Assembly (NCBI GenBank): GCA_030425485.1
Contig: JAUIAM010000001.1
Span: 186,001 to 250,000 of the forward strand
Direction of reading: 5' to 3'
Origin: Verrucomicrobiia bacterium
GTDB lineage: Bacteria > Verrucomicrobiota > Verrucomicrobiia > Opitutales > Cerasicoccaceae
Length of the DNA: 64,000 bases
Shown: positions 11,335 to 19,614 of the stretch, one piece after another
Position numbering within the stretch: the first letter of the stretch is position 1
How the letters are laid out: every line of letters begins with the position of its first letter
Position numbers and translations under genes: made by a program
Notes under the pieces: generated by a model
What the model was told of the DNA's origin: nothing
The model's database searches: none
What the model saw: only the letters and a program-made list of their open reading frames with translations

Positions 11335-12041
11335 TCGCGCGACATCAGTAGTTGCAGGACGTACCAGAAGAGCAGGGCGACAGAGGCAAAGAGCGAGAGT
11401 GCTGCGCCCACGTATTGGTCCTCGCGGTAGTGGTGCAGGATATTTGAGGTATCATAGAGGATGGCTCCAGCAGCCAGCACGATCATCCCGGCAGAGAACC
11501 AGAAGCCGAGGTTGATGCCAAAGATCACGGCGGCTACGATCAGACCAATGGCGACAAAAAAGCCCATGGTCAGGAAGGACTTAAGGAAGGAAAAATCCTT
11601 ACGGGTAACGAAGACCGTGGCCGTGAGTCCGGCGAAGAGCAATCCGGTAATGATACCGGCCTGCTCGACTAAGTGCGTACCACCGTCACCTGCGTAGTGG
11701 ATGGCGATAATGAGCAGAGGGACGAAGATGATGGCTTCGGCGACGACGTAGAGTGCCAGGCCTGCATACTGTGCGGCTTTAGAGTCGGTCTTGGAGGCGA
11801 GTCCGGTGGATAACCAGCCGACAGCCATGAAACCGCCCAGGACCATGAGCCAGCCAAAGGGCATGCCCAGGACCTTCTCGGTCAACTCGTAGGAGATGGG
11901 CAGTTGGAGCAAAACGTATTCGAGGCCGACAAAAGCGGCGACAGCAAGCGCGAGGTGGGCATAGGTGCGACGGATAAAGCGGGCGCGTATATCGGGGGAG
12001 GCATCCGCGAGGGTGAAAACTTGTCTATTGGTATCGTACAT
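11331..12041 (-). CDS. Bax inhibitor-1/YccA family membrane protein
   Basis: 236 residues with about seven membrane helices, among them HLALAVAAFVGLEYVLLQL, GWLMVLGGFMAVGWL, YVVAEAIIFVPLLIIAI and GMIVLAAGAILYDTSNIL. The segment AGAILYDTSNILHHYREDQYVGAALSLF with its aspartates near the membrane is the conserved BI-1/YccA C-terminal core, associated in this superfamily with pH-dependent calcium leak and with control of FtsH. The N-terminal cytoplasmic part (NRQVFTLADASPDIRARFIRRTY) is also typical. It is divergent from metG, with a 150-bp shared upstream region. Physiological role in this organism is inferred from family only. Confidence 0.93.
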   Translation of the reverse strand: MYDTNRQVFTLADASPDIRARFIRRTYAHLALAVAAFVGLEYVLLQLPISYELTEKVLGMPFGWLMVLGGFMAVGWLSTGLASKTDSKAAQYAGLALYVVAEAIIFVPLLIIAIHYAGDGGTHLVEQAGIITGLLFAGLTATVFVTRKDFSFLKSFLTMGFFVAIGLIVAAVIFGINLGFWFSAGMIVLAAGAILYDTSNILHHYREDQYVGAALSLFASVALLFWYVLQLLMSRD

Positions 12042-12191
12042 GGCGTTGGTGGGTTTGTTACAAAATAAGATGATGGAGCGAGGGAAAAATCAAGCGGAAT
12101 CGGGCAGCAGGTTGTTAATGGTGTGTCTGTGTGCTCGCGCACGTTTGGGGTTGAGCTTTGGCGCAGGCGGGGTTTGTTTAGTCATTTGCGC

Positions 12192-13721
12192 ATGAAGACA
12201 TTTACGCTTACAACTGCCATTGATTACGCTAACGGTTCACCGCACATCGGACACGCCTACGAGAAGGTCTTGTCCGACGTTATCGCGCGTACCCGCCGCA
12301 TGCAGGGGGACGAGGTTTACTTCCTCACCGGGCTGGACGAGCACGGGCAGAAGGTGCAGATGACGGCGCGCAAGCAGGGCATTGAGCCGCAGGCATTTTG
12401 CGATCAGGTTGCGGTGGAGTTTCGCCGCCTGTGCGAAGTGTTGCTCATTTCCAACAGCGACTTTATCCGCACCACCGAGCCGCGCCACAAGGACTTGGTC
12501 CGCTCGATCCTGCAGCAGCTCTTTGACAAGGGCGAGATTTACCAGGCCGAGTATAGCGGCTACTATAGCCCCCGGCAGGAGCAGTTCCTGCAGGAGAAGG
12601 ACAAGGTCAACGGCGAGTGGCCGGAGATTTTCGGCGAAGTGGTTGAGATCACCGAGAAGAACTACTTCTTCAAGCTCAGCCAATACCAGGACTGGCTCAT
12701 CGACTTCCTGAAGCAGAACGAGGACTTCATCGTGCCACGCTTCCGTCAAAAGCAGGTGCTGGAGTTCCTCAAGGAACCGTTGAACGATCTCTGCATTTCC
12801 CGCCCCAAAGAGCGCCTGGAGTGGGGCATACCACTGCCCTTCGACGAGGACTATGTGACCTACGTTTGGTTTGACGCCCTGACGAACTACATCAGCGCAC
12901 CAGGCTACGGGACGGACGATTTTGAAAAGCGCTGGCCCGCGGATTACCACGTGATCGGTAAGGATATCCTCCTGCCGCCACACTCGGTTTACTGGCCGAT
13001 TATGCTGCACGCTTCCGGCATCGAGCTGCCCAAGCACCTGCTGGTGCACGGCTGGTGGAATATCTCCGGGGCAAAGATGTCCAAGACCCTCGGTAACGTA
13101 GTCGATCCCTTTGAGCTAGCCGATAAGTTCGGCCCCGACGCCCTGCGCTACTTCTTTATGCGCGAGATGACGGTTGGCCAGGACAGCGACTTTACTCAGG
13201 AGCAGTTCCTGACACGCTACGATAAGGAGTTGGCCAACGACTATGGCAATCTCCTCAGCCGTTTGCTCAATATGGGTGCGCGCTATGCCGAAGGAAAGAT
13301 CCCCGCCGCTACGGTGGACGAGCAGCCCGAGCAGGACCTGCGTAAGCTCTGGGAGGAAACACATGTGCTGGTCCTGGAGAAGTACGAGGCTTTCGAGTTT
13401 CACCGCGGACTGGAACAGGTCTTTGCCTTCCTTCGCGGTTGCAACCAGTACCTCGACATCCGCTCGCCGTGGAAGTTGGCCAAGTCCGACGACTCCGCCG
13501 ATCAGGAGAAGGTCTTGACCACGCTCGCCGTCATCGGCGAAGGCCTCCGCCTGGCCAGTGTGCTGCTGGCCCCAGTGCTCCCCAGCGTGACGGAGAAGGT
13601 GCAGGGCCTCATCGGCATCGAGCCAGCAACGCGATTTGCAGGGAACCTGACTTGGGGCGAGAGCCTGGCCGGGAAATCTCTTGGTGAGAAAACCATTCTC
13701 TTTCCAAAACATACCGACTAG
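12192..13721 (+). CDS. metG: Methionyl-tRNA synthetase
   Basis: 509 residues from ATG 12192; the in-frame upstream start at 12123 would add 23 residues before the conserved TTAIDYANGSPHIGHAYEK and is rejected. HIGH is present, and KMSKT follows in GAKMSKTLGNVVDP. The connective domain (YSGYYSPRQEQFLQEKD) lacks the zinc-binding cysteine knuckles of the E. coli type, and there is no C-terminal EMAP-like tRNA-binding domain, so this is the short MetG form. It initiates a run of same-strand genes: menF begins 23 bp after its stop. Confidence 0.97.
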   Translation: MKTFTLTTAIDYANGSPHIGHAYEKVLSDVIARTRRMQGDEVYFLTGLDEHGQKVQMTARKQGIEPQAFCDQVAVEFRRLCEVLLISNSDFIRTTEPRHKDLVRSILQQLFDKGEIYQAEYSGYYSPRQEQFLQEKDKVNGEWPEIFGEVVEITEKNYFFKLSQYQDWLIDFLKQNEDFIVPRFRQKQVLEFLKEPLNDLCISRPKERLEWGIPLPFDEDYVTYVWFDALTNYISAPGYGTDDFEKRWPADYHVIGKDILLPPHSVYWPIMLHASGIELPKHLLVHGWWNISGAKMSKTLGNVVDPFELADKFGPDALRYFFMREMTVGQDSDFTQEQFLTRYDKELANDYGNLLSRLLNMGARYAEGKIPAATVDEQPEQDLRKLWEETHVLVLEKYEAFEFHRGLEQVFAFLRGCNQYLDIRSPWKLAKSDDSADQEKVLTTLAVIGEGLRLASVLLAPVLPSVTEKVQGLIGIEPATRFAGNLTWGESLAGKSLGEKTILFPKHTD

Positions 13722-13744
13722 GGAGTCTGCGCTCCGCGAGTACC

Positions 13745-15163
13745 GTGGAAATCGTACCATCAGAGCGTTATCCGCGCCGCGACCTTTCGTCGCTGATCGC
13801 GTTTTTCAGCTACTGCAAAGAAGTGGCTGCGCGTAAGGGCGTGCCCCAACTGGCCAGCATTTCGCTCGCGGTGAAGCACATCGACCCGCTGGCGGTGTTG
13901 CAGTCGATCTACGAGCCGCACGAGCTTCATTTCTACCTGGAGCACCCGCTTGCCGATGAGGCGGTGGCCGGGGCCGAGGCTATCCTGAGCGCGAGCTTCA
14001 GCGGGGCGGACCGCTTTCTGCAGTCCAAGGCCTGGCTGGAGAAAGTCTGGGATAACACCATTGCCATCGGCGATCTGGACCAGCCGCATTCTGGCCCACG
14101 AGCCTTTGCCGCCTTTACCTTTTTAGATGAGCAGGCAGGGGGCGGCTTTGCCCCCGGTACGCTGTTCATCCCGCGTTGGCAGGTTGCACGCAGTCGTGGA
14201 CACTCCACCGCGGTGGCCAACGTCCCGGTGGCACGCGATGCGCCTGTGGAGCTGCTTGCCCAGAAAGTCCTGGCTGCACACGCGAAGTTTTCCGCCTTCG
14301 ACTATCATGCACCGGCTGCTGAGGTTAGCACCTCCGCAACGGAGTACGAGAGCCGTGATGTCGGTGGTGAGGCGTGGTTTACACAGGCTGTCGCATCCGC
14401 GCTGGGCGATATCGCCTCGGGGCACTTCCGAAAGATCGTGCTCGCGCGCGCGGTTGACCTGTTGGCCGAGCGAGACTTTGACCCACTGGAAACGCTCAAC
14501 GTGCTGCGCGAGAGCTACCCTTCGTGTTATGCTTTTTCCTATTCAGACCAGAGTAGCCGCAGCTTCATCGGCGCAACACCGGAGCGCCTGGCCAGTGTAT
14601 CGAAAAACCAACTACAAACCGTTGCGCTGGCTGGATCGGCTCCGCGGGCCAGCGGAGCCAGGGAAGACGCCCGCTTGAGTGCGGGCTTGCTCGCGAGTGA
14701 TAAGGACCTGCGTGAGCATCGCCATGTGAGCGAGTCGATATTGCGTCGCTTGCGAGAGCTTGGTCTGCAGCCAGAGTGTGCCGACCAGCCGCGGCTGATG
14801 AAGCTACCCAACGTCCAGCACCTGCTGTCGCCCATTTCGGCGGAGCTGGTCAATGGCGTGGGGATGCTTGATGCGCTCGGTACGCTGCATCCCACACCCG
14901 CCGTGGGCGGCCAGCCGCGCGAAGACGCTGTGCCGCGCATTCGCCAGATTGAGAACTTTGATCGTGGGCTCTACGCCGGGACGCTTGGTTGGCTGGACTA
15001 CCGGGGGGAGGGGGAGTTTGTGGTGGCCATTCGCTCTGCTGAAGTAAACGGCAAGTCGGCGCGAGTCTACGCGGGGGCGGGCATCGTCGAAGGCTCGGAT
15101 CCGCAAAAGGAGAAAACAGAAACGGATTTGAAACTGCGGGCCATGCTCGATACCTTGCGCTGA
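13745..15163 (+). CDS. menF: Isochorismate synthase (menaquinone pathway)
   Basis: 472 residues from a GTG start. The C-terminal two thirds form the chorismate-binding fold: GHFRKIVLARAVDLLAER, YAFSYSDQSSRSFIGATPERL, TVALAGSAPR, EHRHVSESI, HLLSPISAEL, LHPTPAVGGQPRE and the metal-binding EFVVAIRSAEVNG with AGAGIVEGSDPQKE. The N-terminal 180 residues are more variable, as in MenF/EntC proteins. It converts chorismate to isochorismate; the menD gene next to it indicates menaquinone rather than siderophore synthesis. Likely cotranscribed with metG (23-bp gap). Confidence 0.94.
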   Translation: MEIVPSERYPRRDLSSLIAFFSYCKEVAARKGVPQLASISLAVKHIDPLAVLQSIYEPHELHFYLEHPLADEAVAGAEAILSASFSGADRFLQSKAWLEKVWDNTIAIGDLDQPHSGPRAFAAFTFLDEQAGGGFAPGTLFIPRWQVARSRGHSTAVANVPVARDAPVELLAQKVLAAHAKFSAFDYHAPAAEVSTSATEYESRDVGGEAWFTQAVASALGDIASGHFRKIVLARAVDLLAERDFDPLETLNVLRESYPSCYAFSYSDQSSRSFIGATPERLASVSKNQLQTVALAGSAPRASGAREDARLSAGLLASDKDLREHRHVSESILRRLRELGLQPECADQPRLMKLPNVQHLLSPISAELVNGVGMLDALGTLHPTPAVGGQPREDAVPRIRQIENFDRGLYAGTLGWLDYRGEGEFVVAIRSAEVNGKSARVYAGAGIVEGSDPQKEKTETDLKLRAMLDTLR

Positions 15164-15204
15164 TTGTTTATTGTTAAGCCGTGCTTTTTCAGGCATGCTC
15201 ATTC

Positions 15205-15226
15205 ATGTCCGGCTAGGATCGGACAT
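15205..15226. other. Small hairpin between menF and menD
   Basis: ATGTCCG (15205-15211) pairs with CGGACAT (15220-15226) around 8 nt, inside the 104-bp gap between menF and menD. There is no T-run. It may be a processing or attenuation hairpin, but this is only a positional guess. Confidence 0.3.
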
Positions 15227-15267
15227 CGCCCTACGAGAACCACGCCAGCTCTTAACCCATTATTTTC

Positions 15268-17520
15268 ATGCATTCACTTTGTAAAACGAACCTCAACATG
15301 TTTTGGGGTGGGCTCGTGGCCGAGGTGCTTGCCCGGCTCGGGCTCAAGCACGCCGTTATCTCTCCCGGCTCACGCTCTGCGCCGCTGACCCTGGGCTTTG
15401 CCACTAACGAGCACATCGAGGCCATCCCGGTTCTCGACGAGCGCTCCGCAGCGTTCTTCGCCCTTGGGCTGGCCAAGCGTACGCGACGGCCCGTCGCGCT
15501 GGTCTGCACCTCGGGCACGGCGGCTGCGAACTACCTGCCTGCGGTGATCGAGGCCGAGGCCAGCGGCGTGCCGCTCATCATCCTGACTGCGGATCGCCCA
15601 CCCGAGATGCGCGACTGCGCCTCGGGCCAGACCATTGACCAGCAGAAACTTTTTGGCCGCTACGCGCTCTGGGAGCACGAGCTGGCACTGCCGGAGGCGG
15701 ATGGTCTACGCTACCTGCGGCAAACGGTGGCTTACGCCTACCGCCGCAGCCTCACACCGATGCGCGGTCCCGTGCACCTCAATGTCCCGTTCCGCGACCC
15801 GCTTGCCCCGGTCGATTCCGAGGGCTATTTCCTGCCGAAGTCTTTCAATCTCGGAGGCTTTTTAGAAAAGCTGAGCCCGCCGCAGGTTTCCGGTACGGTG
15901 GCCCAGTTTGACGACCTGGAAGAACACGGCAAGGGCCTGATTGTCGCCGGCTACACGACGACGGGCGACCGCGCCGCCTACGCTGAAGCGGTCATCTCGA
16001 TGGCGCATCAACTCGGTTGGCCCGTGCTGGCCGATGTGCTCTCGCCGTTGCGCACGCACGCCCACAAGGACGACCCCGTCGTGGCGCACTACGATGTGCT
16101 TCTGCGGGATAAGGAGTGGGCGGCCCGGCACCGCCCGGACTTTGTCTTGCAGTTTGGCGACTTGCCTACGAGCAAGGTGCTGAGGAACTGGTTGCGTGAG
16201 GCCGACGCCGAGACGCTCGTTATCGACAGCAGCTACCGCAATCTGGACTCGCTGCACGCGCGCAGCAAGCACCTGCGTCTGGGCGATGACGCCTATGCCG
16301 AGCCGATGGATAACGACCACGCCTCGCTCAGCCGCTGCGCGCAGGATTGGCTAAAAGACGAGCACGCCCAGCGCGAGCGTATCAAAAAATCGATACGCGA
16401 GCTGGAGGAGATGTTCGAGGGCAAGGTGCCTTACCTGCTTTCGCGGAAACTGCCCAATGGCACCCCTGTTTTTCTGGCCAGTAGCATGCCGGTGCGCGAT
16501 GCGGAGTACTTCTGGTCGGCCAGCGAGCGCGGCTACGCCATCCACGCCAATCGCGGTGCAAACGGCATCGACGGCACGCTCTCGACCGCACTGGGCATCG
16601 CCCATGGTCGCAGGCCGGCCGTGCTGGTCACAGGCGACCTTGCCTTTCTCCACGACAGCAACGGACTGCTGATTGCACCGAAGCTTCGTGGCAGCCTGAC
16701 GGTTGTACTCATCAATAACGGGGGCGGGCGCATTTTCGAGAACTTGCCCATCGCCGGGTTCGAGCCGCCGTTCGAGGAGTTTTTTGCTACGCCGCAGCAG
16801 GTGGACGTAGCTCAGCTCTGCGCGGCGCACGGAATCGAGCACCAGAGGGTAGGGGATTGGCCGAGCTTTGTGCGCCTTATCAGTGACTTGCCCCGCCAGG
16901 GCGTGCGTGTGCTCGAGGTATGCACCGACGCCGCGCGTGACGTCCCGTTACGTCGCCAATTACTCGGGCAAACGGAGACTAATGCGGAGCGCATCTCCGA
17001 GGGCGATCGCCCCAAGGGCAAGAACTCACGCCGCCGGGGTAAGCGCGGTCGCCGCGAGCAAACACCGGACGGTGCACCCGCTGAGAAGCAGCTCGAAAGC
17101 AACGAGGAAGGCACCTCGGAAGTCGTTCCCATGGTGGAGCCCGCCAGCTCTGGGCAGCTCGAAGCGGAAAAAGAGTCACCAACCCCTGTACGAGTTACTC
17201 GGCGTAAACCGAAGGAGCGGAGCGAAGTGCCTGAGTCTTCGACTGAGACCGTAGCCAGGGAAAAGCCCACAACTTCTGCTGATGAAGCGCCTTTTACCCT
17301 CGTGGCTGAAGAACCAAAGCCTGCGGTGGAGGAGGCCACGGCTGCGGCAGAGCCTGTCGAGGCGTCGGCTAAGCCCAAGAAAAAATCTGCCCGCAAGGTC
17401 GCCAGGAAAGCCGTGAAGAAGGCCACCAAGAAAGTGGCTAAAAAAGCGGTGAAAAAAGTTGCGACCAAGAAGCGTCCGCGCAAGCAGACGACGAAGGATG
17501 TGGAGGAGAAAAAGGATTAG
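15268..17520 (+). CDS. menD: MenD (SEPHCHC synthase) with histone-H1-like tail
   Basis: 750 residues, against about 550-600 for ordinary MenD. Residues 1-568 are a complete thiamine-diphosphate enzyme joining isochorismate and 2-oxoglutarate: VISPGSRSAPLTLGF, ALVCTSGTAAANYLPAVIEA, LTADRPPEMRDCASGQTIDQ, SSMPVRDAEYF, NRGANGIDGTLSTALGIA and the ThDP/Mg motif GDLAFLHDSNGL...NNGGGRIFENLP. From about residue 570 a low-complexity region begins: basic (KNSRRRGKRGRRE), then Glu/Pro/Ala-rich, then a strongly basic Ala/Lys/Val tail (residues about 708-743, made of KKA, RKA, KKV units) like bacterial histone-H1-like or AlgP-like proteins. The frame is continuous; no shift is needed. The tail would be expected to bind nucleic acid or acidic partners; its purpose is unknown. 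Confidence 0.95.
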   Translation: MHSLCKTNLNMFWGGLVAEVLARLGLKHAVISPGSRSAPLTLGFATNEHIEAIPVLDERSAAFFALGLAKRTRRPVALVCTSGTAAANYLPAVIEAEASGVPLIILTADRPPEMRDCASGQTIDQQKLFGRYALWEHELALPEADGLRYLRQTVAYAYRRSLTPMRGPVHLNVPFRDPLAPVDSEGYFLPKSFNLGGFLEKLSPPQVSGTVAQFDDLEEHGKGLIVAGYTTTGDRAAYAEAVISMAHQLGWPVLADVLSPLRTHAHKDDPVVAHYDVLLRDKEWAARHRPDFVLQFGDLPTSKVLRNWLREADAETLVIDSSYRNLDSLHARSKHLRLGDDAYAEPMDNDHASLSRCAQDWLKDEHAQRERIKKSIRELEEMFEGKVPYLLSRKLPNGTPVFLASSMPVRDAEYFWSASERGYAIHANRGANGIDGTLSTALGIAHGRRPAVLVTGDLAFLHDSNGLLIAPKLRGSLTVVLINNGGGRIFENLPIAGFEPPFEEFFATPQQVDVAQLCAAHGIEHQRVGDWPSFVRLISDLPRQGVRVLEVCTDAARDVPLRRQLLGQTETNAERISEGDRPKGKNSRRRGKRGRREQTPDGAPAEKQLESNEEGTSEVVPMVEPASSGQLEAEKESPTPVRVTRRKPKERSEVPESSTETVAREKPTTSADEAPFTLVAEEPKPAVEEATAAAEPVEASAKPKKKSARKVARKAVKKATKKVAKKAVKKVATKKRPRKQTTKDVEEKKD

Positions 17521-17574
17521 CCTGGGCTGCGCTTTGCTTTTGTCAAACCGCCGAAGCTGTGCCAACTATTTGCT

Positions 17575-18414
17575 ATGAACTGGACCAAAGTTAAGGACTT
17601 TGAAGACATCATCTACGAGAAGCTCGATGATGAGGGTATTGCCCGCGTAACGATCAATCGCCCGCACCGCCGTAACGCCTTTACGCCCGACACGGTGGCG
17701 GAGATGATCGAGGCCTTTACCGATGCGCGTGAAGACCCCCGCGTCGGGGTCGTGCTCTTGACCGGGGCCAATCCGCAGACCGATGGCAAGTACGCCTTTT
17801 GCTCCGGCGGGGACCAGAAGATCCGCGGTGACAAGGCGGGCGGCTACAAGGGCAAGGACGGGGTACCGCGCCTGAACGTCCTCGACCTGCAGAAGCTCAT
17901 CCGCTCCATGCCCAAGGTTGTTATCGCTCTGGTGGCAGGCTACGCCATCGGCGGGGGGCACGTGCTGCATGTGGTCTGCGACTTGACCATCGCGGCGGAC
18001 AACGCCGTCTTTGGGCAGACGGGGCCCAAGGTCGGCAGTTTCGACGGCGGGTTTGGTTCAAGTTATCTGGCTCGCATCGTGGGTCAAAAGAAGGCGCGCG
18101 AGATCTGGTATCTCTGTCGGCAGTATGACGCCAAGCAGGCGCAGGACATGGGCCTCGTTAACGCGGTGATTCCGGTGGACAAGCTTCAGGACGAAGGCGT
18201 GCAGTGGGCGCGTGAGATCATGCAGCACAGCCCGTTGGCTATTCGTTGTCTCAAGAGCGCGTTCAACGCCGATGTGGACGGGCAGCAGGGGCTGCAGGAA
18301 CTGGCGGGTAACGCCACGCTGCTCTACTACCTGACCGAGCAGGGCGACGAGGGCCGCAGCGCCTATGTGGACAAACGCAAACCCGACTTTTCCAAGTTCG
18401 ACTGGCTCCCCTAG
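17575..18414 (+). CDS. menB: 1,4-dihydroxy-2-naphthoyl-CoA synthase
   Basis: 279 residues, crotonase fold. It closes the second ring of the naphthoquinone in menaquinone synthesis. Recognisable parts are [43 protein letters not shown] (oxyanion loop with MenB-specific SGGDQ), [41 protein letters not shown] and [19 protein letters not shown]. The end [10 protein letters not shown] is typical. It lies 54 bp after menD. MenC, MenE, MenA and MenH are not in the window and must be elsewhere. The TAG stop (18412-18414) is also the first triplet of a REP-like repeat. Confidence 0.97.
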   Translation: MNWTKVKDFEDIIYEKLDDEGIARVTINRPHRRNAFTPDTVAEMIEAFTDAREDPRVGVVLLTGANPQTDGKYAFCSGGDQKIRGDKAGGYKGKDGVPRLNVLDLQKLIRSMPKVVIALVAGYAIGGGHVLHVVCDLTIAADNAVFGQTGPKVGSFDGGFGSSYLARIVGQKKAREIWYLCRQYDAKQAQDMGLVNAVIPVDKLQDEGVQWAREIMQHSPLAIRCLKSAFNADVDGQQGLQELAGNATLLYYLTEQGDEGRSAYVDKRKPDFSKFDWLP

Positions 18415-18471
18415 CGGGTTGCACCCGCTGGCATTTAGGGCTGCTCCCTACGCTCCCGATGGTCACTACCC
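18412..18471 (+). repeat. REP-like element, copy A, starting at the menB stop
   Basis: Starts TAGCGGGT and forms a first hairpin AGCGGGT-TGC-ACCCGCT (18413-18429) and a second TAGGG-CTGCT-CCCTA (18436-18450). Aligned with copy B (24061-24122, opposite strand) it matches at about 51 of 62 columns by hand count. Both copies lie in the same orientation relative to the gene they follow, and both supply that gene's TAG. Confidence 0.8.
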
Positions 18472-18508
18472 GGGGCTGCCCGCGTAAGACATGCATCAGA
18501 TTTTTGCC

Positions 18509-18889
18509 ATGAGTACGAAACCGAAACTTGCCCTTAGCGATGTGCTGGCCTGCGTGCTGATGCTCGTCGGTGGTATGTGGGTGTACTACAGCGATGTGCA
18601 GTCGCAGGTGGCGCATGCCAGCGCGCTGAGCGATGCCATGTACCTGGAGACCTATCTGGATGAGTGGCTGGCGGGGCAGGTGTCGGAGGGCAACGTTAGC
18701 GTGGAAGACGCGCGTGAGATTTTTGACGCCTATGGCAAACTGCTCATCGGTGGCGAAGATGGCGGACACTTCGAAGCTATGATCCGCCAGGATGTAGAGC
18801 GGGCCGTGCCGCCATCCTGGGCCGGGCTAGCCATTGCTCTGGCGGGGTTGCTGGGCTTCATCGCTCCGCGCTTTATGCGCAAGCCTTAG
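18509..18889 (+). CDS. Small two-helix membrane protein of the men operon
   Basis: 126 residues from ATG 18509 (an ATG at 18491 would add six residues). Helix 1 is ALSDVLACVLMLVGGMWVYY and helix 2 is SWAGLAIALAGLLGFIAPRFM at the C-terminus, with a roughly 70-residue soluble segment between, rich in acidic residues (LETYLDEWLAGQVSEGNVSVEDAREIF). No family is recognised. It follows menB after a REP-like repeat, so cotranscription with the men genes is possible but not shown. Composition is like the neighbouring genes. Confidence 0.75.
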   Translation: MSTKPKLALSDVLACVLMLVGGMWVYYSDVQSQVAHASALSDAMYLETYLDEWLAGQVSEGNVSVEDAREIFDAYGKLLIGGEDGGHFEAMIRQDVERAVPPSWAGLAIALAGLLGFIAPRFMRKP

Positions 18890-18905
18890 CTTGCGTTTTA
18901 CAGGG

Positions 18906-19517
18906 TTAGGCGCGTGGGCCTTTGGAGTAGAGTGTGGGCTCGATAAAGACGCTGGCCATGCCGGCGTCGTCAGCGGCCTTGATGCCGAGCTTGCTGTCTT
19001 CGAAGACGAGGCACTTGTTCGCCGGGACGCCCATGCGCTCGGCGGCCAGGGTGAAGCAGTCGGGCGCGGGCTTGCTGCGCTCGTAGTCCTCGCGCGTGAT
19101 GACGACCGGAAAAAAGCTGCCCAGCCCGATGACATCTAGGGACTCATGGACGTGGCGATAGGTGCCGCCGGAGCTGACCGAGACGTGCTTGCCTGCGGCC
19201 TTGGCCTGACGAGCAATGGCCACGACCTCTTCGATGGGGGTGATCTCGTGGTGTAGCGCGTCGAGCTTATCCATCTGGGTCTTGACCACTTCGATGGGGT
19301 CGAGGGTATCGCCGTAGCGCTTGTTCAGGATGTGGACGGAGTCCTCCAGCCCGGTACCGGCCATGGCATAAAACAGTTCCCAATCGAAGGTGAACTTCGC
19401 CTTGTGCGCCTTGAAGGCTTCGAGCCAGGCGTGAAAGTGCACGGGCATGGAGTCAGCCAGCGTGCCGTCACAGTCGAAGATGTAGCCCTCGAAGTCGCCC
19501 GATGGAATGGATAGCAT
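18906..19517 (-). CDS. HAD-superfamily phosphatase (beta-phosphoglucomutase-like)
   Basis: 203 residues. Motif I is IFDCDGTLADS with the nucleophile Asp and the acid/base Asp two residues on. Motif II is SVSSGGT (Ser), the motif III Lys lies in YERSKPAPDCF, and motif IV is LVFEDSKLGIKAA (acidic metal ligands). The helical cap at residues about 20-90 places it in subfamily I with GmhB/YqaB/pgmB-like phosphatases. Substrate cannot be assigned; sugar phosphates are usual. It starts directly beside an inverted repeat that separates it from the upstream topoisomerase gene. Confidence 0.92.
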   Translation of the reverse strand: MLSIPSGDFEGYIFDCDGTLADSMPVHFHAWLEAFKAHKAKFTFDWELFYAMAGTGLEDSVHILNKRYGDTLDPIEVVKTQMDKLDALHHEITPIEEVVAIARQAKAAGKHVSVSSGGTYRHVHESLDVIGLGSFFPVVITREDYERSKPAPDCFTLAAERMGVPANKCLVFEDSKLGIKAADDAGMASVFIEPTLYSKGPRA

Positions 19518-19520
19518 AAT

Positions 19521-19614
19521 GATGAATTATGAGTGATGAGTGCTGCGTGATGAACTTAGTAAACTAAGCAGGATATGTATATGCTCATTCATCACTCCTG
19601 GCTCATGATTCATC
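19521..19614. repeat. Inverted repeat covering the topoisomerase stop codon
   Basis: GATGAATTATGAG (19521-19533) pairs with CTCATGATTCATC (19602-19614) at 12 of 13 positions, with GAGTGATGA-type units repeated inside and a small CTTAGT-AA-ACTAAG hairpin at 19555-19568. The right arm encodes the last residues of the topoisomerase and its TGA (19603-19605); the left arm begins 4 bp before the HAD gene. Confidence 0.75.

Noticed and set aside
12042-12191. SAM riboswitch or T-box before metG
   Set aside because: No T-box sequence or SAM-I core was seen and no intrinsic terminator precedes the start.
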